Source: Acidimicrobiaceae bacterium (lineage in GTDB: Bacteria > Actinomycetota > Acidimicrobiia > Acidimicrobiales > Palsa-688). From it: DNA of 13,584 nt. Under the pieces are notes generated by a model. The model had not been told where the DNA came from and searched no databases. It worked only from the letters and a program-made list of their open reading frames with translations. The DNA lies in assembly GCA_009785715.1 (NCBI GenBank), contig WQVT01000018.1, forward strand, positions 1 through 13,584, in the 5' to 3' direction. Made by a program: the position numbers and the translations under genes. This document shows, piece after piece, positions 6,129 to 11,866 of this stretch (position 1 is the first letter of the stretch; every line of letters begins with the position of its first letter).

Positions 6129-6389
6129 CTAGACGCCGCTGGCTTCTGCCAGCTCGATGGCCTTCTGCAGCTGGGCGACGAGCGTGCGGCCTGCGTCGAG
6201 GTCGAGCTCGACGGCCACCCTGGCGTCGGTTCCGATCCCGTAATTCACGAAGTCGATCAGCAGGGAGTGCTCGTCGCTCGAATGGGTGGAATGGTCATAT
6301 CCCACCACCGATTCGGTCAATGGGAACCAACCCTTCGATCCCTTTCCCGTTCCCCGAATCGCCTCGGTCATGGAAATCATCGTGCACAC
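6129..6389 (-). CDS. Small conserved protein, possibly DUF6295-like
   Basis: An 86-residue protein. Visible features are an N-terminal MCTMISMTEAIRGTGKG, a GWFPLTESVVGYDHSTHSSDEHSL segment rich in His/Asp/Ser, a hydrophobic strand LLIDFVNYGIG and a C-terminal amphipathic helix ARTLVAQLQKAIELAEAS type. It resembles small actinobacterial proteins I recall under the label DUF6295; that identification is from memory and no function is known. The start is GTG at 6389, set by a good GAGGAG Shine-Dalgarno seven bases upstream. It follows the dienelactone-hydrolase-like gene by 59 bases on the same strand and ends just before the strong terminator, so the two may form one transcript. Confidence 0.7.
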   Translation of the reverse strand: MCTMISMTEAIRGTGKGSKGWFPLTESVVGYDHSTHSSDEHSLLIDFVNYGIGTDARVAVELDLDAGRTLVAQLQKAIELAEASGV

Positions 6390-6448
6390 GGTCTGTCTCC
6401 TCGGCTCGGTGCGCTACGTCGTGAACGGAGTGTGTTTCCCAATATGGA

Positions 6449-7219
6449 TCAGCTCTGCAGCTTGGCTTCGAAGAAGTCGAAGAGCTTGCCCCACGCGTCC
6501 ATCGCCTGCTCCTGACGGTACAGGGGCGTGTGATAGTAGAAGAACCCGTGCCCGGCGCCGTCGTAGCGATGGAACTCGTACTCCTTGCCGTGCTTCTTCA
6601 GCTCCTCCTCGTGGATGTTGACTTCCTCGGGGGTCGGGCTGCGGTCGTCGTTGCCGAAGAGCCCGAGAAGGGGGACGTTCAGCTCGCTCGTGTACTCGAT
6701 GGGAGCGACCGGCCGGGCCGGCGTTGCCGCGTCTGCGGCGGCGACCACCCCGCCGCCCCACAGGTCGATGACGGCATCGAAACCGGGCACCCTGGAGGCC
6801 ACGAGGACGGCGTGGCGGCCGCCTGAACAGGTGCCCAGGACGCCGACCTTCCCGTTGTGGTTCGGCTGAGCCTTCAGCCATTCGAGCGCCGCCTGGCAGT
6901 CGGCGACGACGTCGTCATCCTTGGCGCCGCCCTCGGCCCGGACCTTGGCGGTCACGTCGTCGGACGTGCCGTGCCCGTACCGGCAGTAGAGATCGGGGCA
7001 GATCACCTCATAGCCGTGGCGGGCCAGGCGTTCCGCGAACTCCTGATAGAACTCGTCCCAGCCCGGTAGATGGTGGATGAGGACGATTCCCGGCAAGGGA
7101 TCGTTTCCGGTGGGCCGGGCGACATAGGCGTGGATCTGGTCGCCCTTGCCCCCCGTGTAGGTCGTGATCTCGGCAGTGATCCCGACCGGACCCGCAGTGT
7201 TAAAGGAATTCCAAGCCAC
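6449..7219 (-). CDS. Dienelactone hydrolase-family alpha/beta hydrolase
   Basis: A 256-residue cytoplasmic alpha/beta hydrolase of the dienelactone hydrolase family. The nucleophile elbow is GTCSGG with Cys131, as in carboxymethylenebutenolidase rather than Ser esterases. Asp192 in GNDDRSP and His224 in GAGHGFF complete the triad. The early motif VLIHHLPGWDEFYQEFAERLARHGYEVICPDLY is typical of the family. It would hydrolyse lactones or small esters; true dienelactone cannot be assumed because no other chlorocatechol-pathway genes are nearby. The start is GTG at 7219 with GGGAG seven bases upstream. It diverges from the first nitroreductase gene across a 180-base gap and is followed by the 86-residue gene. 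Confidence 0.88.
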   Translation of the reverse strand: MAWNSFNTAGPVGITAEITTYTGGKGDQIHAYVARPTGNDPLPGIVLIHHLPGWDEFYQEFAERLARHGYEVICPDLYCRYGHGTSDDVTAKVRAEGGAKDDDVVADCQAALEWLKAQPNHNGKVGVLGTCSGGRHAVLVASRVPGFDAVIDLWGGGVVAAADAATPARPVAPIEYTSELNVPLLGLFGNDDRSPTPEEVNIHEEELKKHGKEYEFHRYDGAGHGFFYYHTPLYRQEQAMDAWGKLFDFFEAKLQS

Positions 7220-7399
7220 GCGACTGCTCCCGTTCTCGTATGAGATCGCGCCCCAATAACGTCGATCTATCTGCGGTTGCCTGCCCCGACGGAACCGGAC
7301 GCTACCTCCCTATAGCACCCTCGTCAACGAGGAGCGGTGCGCAGCCCTGCGGAGGGTCCCGGGCGGCGCCAAGGGCGCTCCGGTAGGTAGCGTCGGGTC
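7220..7399. promoter_or_regulatory. Divergent promoter region
   Basis: The gap between the hydrolase and the first nitroreductase gene holds the sequence AGGTAGCGTC twice in opposite orientation: on the minus strand at 7298-7307 and on the plus strand at 7385-7394. The plus copy places TAGCGT (7388-7393) exactly six bases before the ATG at 7400. The minus copy could be a -10 giving a hydrolase transcript with a leader of roughly 70 bases, which carries a Shine-Dalgarno. Confidence 0.5.
7388..7393 (+). promoter_or_regulatory. Putative leaderless -10 (TAGCGT), first nitroreductase
   Basis: TAGCGT followed by six bases and the ATG at 7400, with no Shine-Dalgarno between them. This is the arrangement of a leaderless actinobacterial promoter. 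Confidence 0.6.
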
Positions 7400-7828
7400 A
7401 TGCCCGAGCCGGAGAGCCGTCAGGACCGCAACGCCCGCATCATCGCCGAGTTCCGTGACAACCACGGGAAGGTGGGAGAGCCCTTCGAGGGCGTCCCGAT
7501 GATCCTGGTCCACCACAAGGGCCGCCGCAGCGGCGTCGAGCGGGTCAGCCCTCTCGCCTACCAGCCACTCGAGGGTGGGTGGGCGATCTTCGCCAGCAAG
7601 GGCGGAGCACCGACGAACCCCGACTGGTATTTCAACCTGCTCGCCCATCCCCGTACCACGATCGAGGTGGGCGACGACACCTTCGACGTCGTCGCCCGTG
7701 AGACGGAGGGAGAGGAAAGAGCGCGGATCTTCGCGGAGCAGAAGCGGCTCATGCCGGTCTTCGCCGGTTACGAAACCAAAGCCGTCCCCCGGCAGATCCC
7801 CGTGATCGTGTTCGAGCCCGCCTCCTGA
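7400..7828 (+). CDS. Deazaflavin (F420)-dependent nitroreductase-family protein
   Basis: A 142-residue protein of the Ddn/deazaflavin-dependent nitroreductase family, the split-barrel group that includes mycobacterial Ddn, which uses reduced F420 to reduce quinones and nitro compounds. Family signatures present are PMILVHHKGRRSG, PLAYQPLEGGWAIFASKGGAP, TNPDWYFNLLAHPRTTIEVG and the final YETKAVPRQIPVIVFE. It lacks an N-terminal membrane helix, so it should be soluble. The transcript looks leaderless. It is followed 94 bases later by a close paralog in the same orientation, a clear tandem duplication. Cofactor assignment rests on family knowledge; some members use other flavins or heme. Confidence 0.88.
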   Translation: MPEPESRQDRNARIIAEFRDNHGKVGEPFEGVPMILVHHKGRRSGVERVSPLAYQPLEGGWAIFASKGGAPTNPDWYFNLLAHPRTTIEVGDDTFDVVARETEGEERARIFAEQKRLMPVFAGYETKAVPRQIPVIVFEPAS

Positions 7829-7883
7829 GCCGTCCTCCGCCGCACGCCTCCACCGCCGCAGCCCTCCCCCGCCGCAACCCCTC

Positions 7884-7901
7884 CCCCGCCGTCAGGCGGG
7901 G
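7884..7901 (+). terminator. Hairpin between the two nitroreductase genes
   Basis: CCCCGCC (7884-7890) and GGCGGGG (7895-7901) form a perfect seven-base stem with a GTCA loop. It lies after the first paralog and ten bases ahead of the -10 of the second, so it can separate the two transcripts. No T-run follows. Confidence 0.55.
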
Positions 7902-7910
7902 CACGACAGG

Positions 7911-7916
7911 TAGCGT
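7911..7916 (+). promoter_or_regulatory. Putative leaderless -10 (TAGCGT), second nitroreductase
   Basis: TAGCGT, six bases, then the ATG at 7923: the same box and spacing as for the first paralog. The ten-base context AGGTAGCGTC is also identical. Confidence 0.6.
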
Positions 7917-7922
7917 CCAGCC

Positions 7923-8336
7923 ATGGCCGACAACGAGAGCTACAACGAGACGGTGATCCGTGAATTCCGGGAAGCCAGGGCCGCCGGCAAGGAGTCCGAC
8001 CGGCCCCTGATCCTGGTCCACCACCGGGGTCGGAAGAGCGGGACGGAACGGGTCAACCCCCTCGCCTACCTGGACCTCGGAGGCTCGTGGGCGATCTTCG
8101 CCAGCAAGGCGGGCGCCCAGGTGAACCCGGATTGGTACCTGAACCTCGTCGCCAATCCCCGCACGACCGTCGAGGTCGGGGCCGACACGGTGGAGGTCAC
8201 GGTCCGTACCGCCGAGGGCGCGGAACGCGAACGGATCTGGGAGGAGCAGAAGAAGATCGCTCCCCGCTTCGCCGAGTACGAGACGAAGGCGGCCCCCCGG
8301 CAGATCCCCGTCGTCATCCTCGAACCCGTCGGCTGA
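7923..8336 (+). CDS. Deazaflavin (F420)-dependent nitroreductase-family protein, paralog
   Basis: A 137-residue paralog of the preceding gene. It shares RPLILVHHRGRKSGTERVNP, WAIFASKAGAQVNPDWYLN, NPRTTVEVG and YETKAAPRQIPVVILEP with it; well over half of the aligned positions look identical by eye. The N-termini differ most: this copy begins MADNESYNETVIREFREARAAGKE and lacks four or five residues before the first strand. It is expected to be a soluble F420-type oxidoreductase with a different substrate range. It has its own leaderless-type promoter, so the pair are separately transcribed. A C-rich stretch with no recognisable gene follows to 8453. Confidence 0.88.
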   Translation: MADNESYNETVIREFREARAAGKESDRPLILVHHRGRKSGTERVNPLAYLDLGGSWAIFASKAGAQVNPDWYLNLVANPRTTVEVGADTVEVTVRTAEGAERERIWEEQKKIAPRFAEYETKAAPRQIPVVILEPVG

Positions 8337-8416
8337 GCCCCCACCGCCCCGTCTCCCCCACACCCCGCCTCACCCACCGGCCGGGCTGAGTCCCCCACCG
8401 CTTTCTGGGCGCCCGG

Positions 8417-8422
8417 TACGGT
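8417..8422 (+). promoter_or_regulatory. Putative -10 (TACGGT) of the recombinase gene
   Basis: TACGGT lies 31 bases before the ATG at 8454, implying a leader of about 25 bases containing a GAGGA element at 8436-8440. The Shine-Dalgarno spacing (13 bases) is long, so this is only suggestive. Confidence 0.3.
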
Positions 8423-8453
8423 CGAGCCTCTGGTCGAGGAATCACCGCACCGC

Positions 8454-9464
8454 ATGCCACGCAGACTGACACCGGAGTCTCCGCTCCCCGATGCCGTCAA
8501 CGCCTGGCTCAACGCCCTCGGGGCAGCCAAGCCGTCCCCCAAGACGCTCGCCGCGTACCGCAGGGACCTGGCGGGTGTCGGCGCCCGGCTGGCCGAGATC
8601 GAGGAAGTGGCGGAGGTCGGGCTCCCGGATCTGACCCGTCCGGCACTGCGGGCCGCGTTCGCCTCGTGGGCCGCCGACCACGCCCCGGCCTCGGTTCGTC
8701 GGGCGCACTCCGCGTGGTCGTCCTTCTTCGACTTCCTGGTGAGCGAGGGGACCGTCGAGGGCAACCCGATGGCCGCCATCCCCAAGCCGAAGACGCCCTC
8801 GACGCTGCCCCGGACGATCCGCGCCCGCGACGCCGCCGCCCGCCTCTTCGCCACCGCGGGAGAGCCGGACCCGAACGCCCGAATCCCCTGGCCGGCGCGG
8901 GATCTCGCCCTGGTCGCCACCTTCTGCGTCACCGGCATCCGGGAGGCGGAAGCCGTCGACCTGTCGTCGGGTTCCCTGGAGGGCGAGCCCGACGCCCGTC
9001 GTCTGCAGGTCGTAGGCAAGGGGGGCAAAGCTCGACCGATTCCGGTCGACGCCGCGCTCGAGCGGGTCCTCGGCGCCTACCAGAGCGAACGCCACGCCCG
9101 CTTCCCCGATCAGGACCTCGATCACCCCGCGACACCGCTTTTCGTGGACGTGCGCGGCCGCCGGATGAGCGTCCATCAGGTTCGCTACCTGATCGAGCGC
9201 CTCTACGTGCGGGCCGGCCTGCGGGCCCAGGTCCCCGCCGGGGCGCTGGTCCACGCCCTCCGGCACACCTTCGCCACCGCGGCGCTCGAGGCGGGCGCAG
9301 ACGTGGTCGAACTGCAGGAGCTCCTCGGACACGCCTCGCTCGAGACCACCCGCCGGTATCTGTCCGCAACCGGAGCCGGCCTACGGCACGTGATCCAGGG
9401 CCATCCGAGCCAGGCCGCCCTCCGCCAGACCCTGGCCGCCCATCCACCCGAGTCGGAGCCGTAG
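8454..9464 (+). CDS. Tyrosine recombinase/integrase (XerC/XerD-like)
   Basis: A 336-residue site-specific recombinase. Residues 1-110 form a core-binding SAM-like domain (PSPKTLAAYRRDL, then SVRRAHSAWSSFFDFLVSEG and NPMAAIPKPK). The catalytic domain has the full set of active residues: Arg163 in TGIREAEAVDL, Lys189 in GKGGKARPIPV, His267 and Arg270 in HALRHTFAT, His293 in LLGHASLETT and nucleophile Tyr302 in TRRYL. It would cut and rejoin DNA at specific sites, resolving chromosome dimers or moving an element. It is slightly longer than Xer proteins (near 300 residues). There is no tRNA, att repeat or excisionase gene visible nearby, so it may be a chromosomal Xer-type enzyme or a remnant of an element. 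The start ATG is preferred because no better ribosome-binding site is found inside. Confidence 0.9.
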   Translation: MPRRLTPESPLPDAVNAWLNALGAAKPSPKTLAAYRRDLAGVGARLAEIEEVAEVGLPDLTRPALRAAFASWAADHAPASVRRAHSAWSSFFDFLVSEGTVEGNPMAAIPKPKTPSTLPRTIRARDAAARLFATAGEPDPNARIPWPARDLALVATFCVTGIREAEAVDLSSGSLEGEPDARRLQVVGKGGKARPIPVDAALERVLGAYQSERHARFPDQDLDHPATPLFVDVRGRRMSVHQVRYLIERLYVRAGLRAQVPAGALVHALRHTFATAALEAGADVVELQELLGHASLETTRRYLSATGAGLRHVIQGHPSQAALRQTLAAHPPESEP

Positions 9465-9496
9465 CTGCGCCGGGCAGCGGTTCCTCGGGTGCTCGC

Positions 9497-9515
9497 CCCG
9501 GGTGCTCGCCCCGGG
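9497..9515 (+). terminator. Possible terminator within a 13-bp tandem repeat
   Basis: GGGTGCTCGCCCC occurs twice in tandem (9487-9499 and 9500-9512). It lets CCCGGG at 9497-9502 pair with CCCGGG at 9510-9515 around a seven-base loop, about 33 bases after the recombinase stop. This is a plausible intrinsic terminator. Confidence 0.35.
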
Positions 9516-9580
9516 CCCGCCGTGTCTGTAACGATGGCGGCATCGGACTCTTCGAGAAAGCCCAGCCGTCCCGCTCGTCC

Positions 9581-10279
9581 GTGGGACCCCCCGAGGAGCG
9601 ACCAGGCTTCGAACGCCCTCCCCACCACGCGCACTTCGAGCTGCCCCGCCTGCGGGATCTGGCTCGCCACGCCGGTCCGCACGTGGTCGAGGCGACGCTG
9701 GTCCCGCTCGGGATCTTCTACCTCTGCCTCTGGCACTGGGGGTCGCACGTCGCGATCTGGGCCGCGCTGGCCTGGTCGTCGTGTGCCCTCGTCCGCCGCG
9801 TCGTGCTCCGCAAGCCGGTGCCGGGCCTGCTGCTGATCGGGTGGCTGGGCCTCGCCGCGCGGACCGCGATCGCCGCGGCGAGCGGGAGCATCTTCGTCTA
9901 CTTTCTCCAACCAAGCCTCGCCACCGGCGTGGTCGGAGCGGCGTTCCTCTTCTCCATCCCGGCCGGCCGTCCACTCGCCCAGCGCCTGGCCCGGGACTTC
10001 GTGCCGTTCCCCGAGGGCTACATCCGCCGGCCCGCCATCCGACGGGTGTTCGTCCAGCTCACGGTCATCTGGGCGCTCGTGAATCTCCTGAACGCGACCG
10101 GAACCCTGCTCCTGCTGATCAGCGAGCCGGTGGCGACCTACGTCGCCGCCAAGACCGGGCTCACGGCGGTGGTGACCGGCAGCGGGATCCTGTTGTCCTC
10201 CTGGTGGTTCCGGCGGGTGGTCCGCCGCCACCCCTTCGTGCCGGCCGGCCAGCCGGCGCTCGCCACCGCTCGGCGCTAG
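9581..10279 (+). CDS. Multi-pass membrane protein, VC0807/DUF3159-like
   Basis: A 232-residue integral membrane protein with about six hydrophobic segments (roughly residues 36-52, 55-71, 81-100, 103-126, 157-180 and 188-208). Charged loops such as RRVVLRKPVPG and ARDFVPFPEGYIRRPAIRR separate them. The short GLLLIGWLGLAARTAIAAASGSIF-type stretch and the PxLATGVVGAAFLFS segment resemble VC0807/septation-protein-A-like membrane families of unknown function; this is recognition by eye. The start is uncertain: the only usual start codon in frame after the recombinase stop and before the first membrane segment is GTG at 9581, and it has no clear ribosome-binding site. The reading frame is open further upstream, but that part is antisense-free shadow of the recombinase gene. 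Its TAG stop is shared in a CTAG palindrome with the convergent DegV gene. Confidence 0.7.
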   Translation: MGPPEERPGFERPPHHAHFELPRLRDLARHAGPHVVEATLVPLGIFYLCLWHWGSHVAIWAALAWSSCALVRRVVLRKPVPGLLLIGWLGLAARTAIAAASGSIFVYFLQPSLATGVVGAAFLFSIPAGRPLAQRLARDFVPFPEGYIRRPAIRRVFVQLTVIWALVNLLNATGTLLLLISEPVATYVAAKTGLTAVVTGSGILLSSWWFRRVVRRHPFVPAGQPALATARR

Positions 10280-11106
10280 AACTCCCACCGCCAGGCGAGG
10301 CCTACCAGGCCCGGACCCGTGTGGGCCACCATCACCGGGCTGAACGAGCCGACGAACGCGGTGGCCGGCTCGAAGCGGCGGCGAACCTCGGCGAGGAGCG
10401 TCTCGGCGTCCTGCTCGTCGAGGGCGTGCATGACCGCCACGTGGAGCGACGCCCCGTCGACCATGGTGGCCGCCCACGTGGCGAGGATCCGTTGGCGGGC
10501 CGAGCGCGAACCGCGGGCCGGGCGCAGGGGGCGGACCCGCCCGCCGCGGAACTCGAAGACCGGGTTCAGGTTGAGCCATCGGCCGGCCCACGCTGCGGCG
10601 CCCGGGACGCGACCGCTGTTGGCCAGGTGCTCGAGGTTCGGGAGGGTGGCGACGAGACGCACCTCCGCCGACGCCTTGCGGGCGGCCGCCTCGACCTCTT
10701 CGAGCGGGGCGCCCGTGGCCGCCTTGGCCGCCGCAGCGAGCACGACCAGCCCCTGGGCGCCGGCGGCCGTGCCGGTGTCGAGGACGGTGACGCGAGCGCC
10801 CTCGACCATGCCGGCCGCCAGCCGGGCGGTGGCGAAGGTACTGCTCATCGCGGAGGAGAGCGTCAGGACCAGGACGCCGTCGCCCCGGTCGGCGGCGGTC
10901 ACGGCCTCGACGAACTCCCCGGGCGACGGCCCGGAGGTGGAAAACCCGTTGGAGAGCCGGGTGTTGACCTCCTCGAGGCTCAGCTCGCCGTCGCGCACCG
11001 AGGTCGACCCGAAGCTGAGCCACATCGGCACGACCGTGACCTTCGCCTCCGTGGCCACCGCCTCTGGCAACGACGCCGCCGAGTCGGTGACGACGGCGAC
11101 GGTCAA
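10276..11106 (-). CDS. DegV/FakB-like fatty-acid-binding protein
   Basis: A 276-residue DegV-family protein. It begins VAVVTDSAASLP, continues with FSTSGPSPGEF, VLTLSSAMSSTF, VLDTGTAAGAQGLVV, LEHLANSGRVPGAA and LNLNPVFEFRGGRVRPL, and ends with AHTGPGLVGLAW. These are the lipid-binding and dimer motifs of FakB proteins, which hold a fatty acid while the kinase FakA phosphorylates it to acyl-phosphate. The start is a TTG at 11106 whose last two bases overlap the TGA of the upstream PlsY-like gene (TTGA), so translation is coupled; there is no better start. No fakA-like gene is in this window. Family assignment is secure; the kinase partnership is inferred from known FakB biology. Confidence 0.88.
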   Translation of the reverse strand: MTVAVVTDSAASLPEAVATEAKVTVVPMWLSFGSTSVRDGELSLEEVNTRLSNGFSTSGPSPGEFVEAVTAADRGDGVLVLTLSSAMSSTFATARLAAGMVEGARVTVLDTGTAAGAQGLVVLAAAAKAATGAPLEEVEAAARKASAEVRLVATLPNLEHLANSGRVPGAAAWAGRWLNLNPVFEFRGGRVRPLRPARGSRSARQRILATWAATMVDGASLHVAVMHALDEQDAETLLAEVRRRFEPATAFVGSFSPVMVAHTGPGLVGLAWRWEF

Positions 11107-11819
11107 CGCCCGGTCCGGGCGACCAGTCGTTGGGCGACGGGGCCCGGTAGGCGGGTGTCCCGGTCGAACAGCAGGCGCCACACGTAGGTGGAGGCCCGCC
11201 GCGGATCTGCAGGCCGGTTCCCCACCACCCGCTTCACGAGCATCGGGGCGATCGCCGCTCCCGCCGCCCAACCCGCCGCCTGCCCGTGCGCCCTCCGGGC
11301 GGCAGGCACGGCGAGGGCATCCGCGAGCAGGCTGCCGACCGCCGTCTGGCCCGCCAGGCGTCCGCCGACCATCCCCGCGAGGAGCGTTGCGGCGGCGGCC
11401 GGAGCCGCCACGGCCAGGGCCCCGAGCGCCGGGGAGATGCCGCGCCCGCCGGCACCGCGCAACCACGGGGACCAGTTGTGACCGACGATCGAGGCGGCCG
11501 TGGCGCCGGCGGCCACGATCGGGTGGCGCCTGCCGGCGAGCGCCGGGCCCACCGCTCCCTTGGCCACTTCGAGGATTCCTGCGGCGGCCAGCGGGCCGAA
11601 ACCGGCCACCTGGTAGAGGGCGGTTCCCGACACCGTGCCGTTGCCCACCCTGCGGAGGTCGACGCCGGTCAGATGGCGCGCCACCACGTAGGAAACGGGG
11701 ATCGAGCCCGCCAGGAAACCGGCCGGGACGGCAAGCCACACCCAACCCGATCGGGCACGGCTTGCCTGACGCCCTCCGTGGCCGGCACGCAACGCGGACG
11801 CGGATGGTGTGACAGGCAT
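11103..11819 (-). CDS. PlsY-like glycerol-3-phosphate acyltransferase-family membrane protein
   Basis: A 238-residue membrane protein resembling PlsY, which transfers acyl groups from acyl-phosphate to glycerol-3-phosphate. It has the first-helix motif AGSIPVSYVVAR (38-48), VGNGTVSGTALYQVAGFGP (58-76) in place of the usual GSGNxGATN, ILEVAKGAVGPALAG (82-96) with the conserved Lys-Gly, and GHNWSPWLRGAGGRGIS (113-129) in place of GHxFPxFxxFKGGKG. The third motif area contains Asn/Arg-rich KRVVGNRPADPRR. Several catalytic-motif residues are altered, so it is a divergent member and activity is not certain. The ATG at 11819 is preceded by TACCGT seven bases upstream, a leaderless promoter pattern, in the 47-base gap after citrate synthase. 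The start at 11993 in the same frame is less likely because it would overlap the citrate synthase gene. Confidence 0.72.
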   Translation of the reverse strand: MPVTPSASALRAGHGGRQASRARSGWVWLAVPAGFLAGSIPVSYVVARHLTGVDLRRVGNGTVSGTALYQVAGFGPLAAAGILEVAKGAVGPALAGRRHPIVAAGATAASIVGHNWSPWLRGAGGRGISPALGALAVAAPAAAATLLAGMVGGRLAGQTAVGSLLADALAVPAARRAHGQAAGWAAGAAIAPMLVKRVVGNRPADPRRASTYVWRLLFDRDTRLPGPVAQRLVARTGR

Positions 11820-11826
11820 GCGGCCC

Positions 11827-11832
11827 ACGGTA
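11827..11832 (-). promoter_or_regulatory. Putative leaderless -10 (TACCGT) of the PlsY-like gene
   Basis: On the minus strand TACCGT is followed by seven bases and the ATG at 11819, without a Shine-Dalgarno. It places a separate promoter between citrate synthase and the PlsY-DegV pair. Confidence 0.5.
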
Positions 11833-11866
11833 TCGGCGCGGGCCGGGCGGGGTGGCCGATGGGGTC

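Noticed and set aside
8337..8453. C-rich gap after the second nitroreductase as a repeat array or small RNA
   Set aside because: It has simple C-rich composition with no consistent repeat unit or stable hairpin; only the possible recombinase promoter is noted.
8454..9464. The recombinase as evidence for a genomic island or integron
   Set aside because: No integron-specific insert, attC-like site, tRNA or cargo boundary is visible, and base composition does not change around it.
8666..9580. N-terminal part of the frame that contains the membrane protein
   Set aside because: It lies in a second frame of the recombinase gene and continues through its stop by chance; the protein sequence becomes membrane-like only after about 9650.
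9203..11023. Minus-strand open frame of 606 codons
   Set aside because: It spans parts of four real genes on both strands, is Arg/Gly-rich and shows no domain.
9781..11812. Two long overlapping plus-strand open frames (9781-11187 and 10319-11812)
   Set aside because: Both are antisense to the DegV and PlsY-like genes, which carry family motifs and coupled starts.
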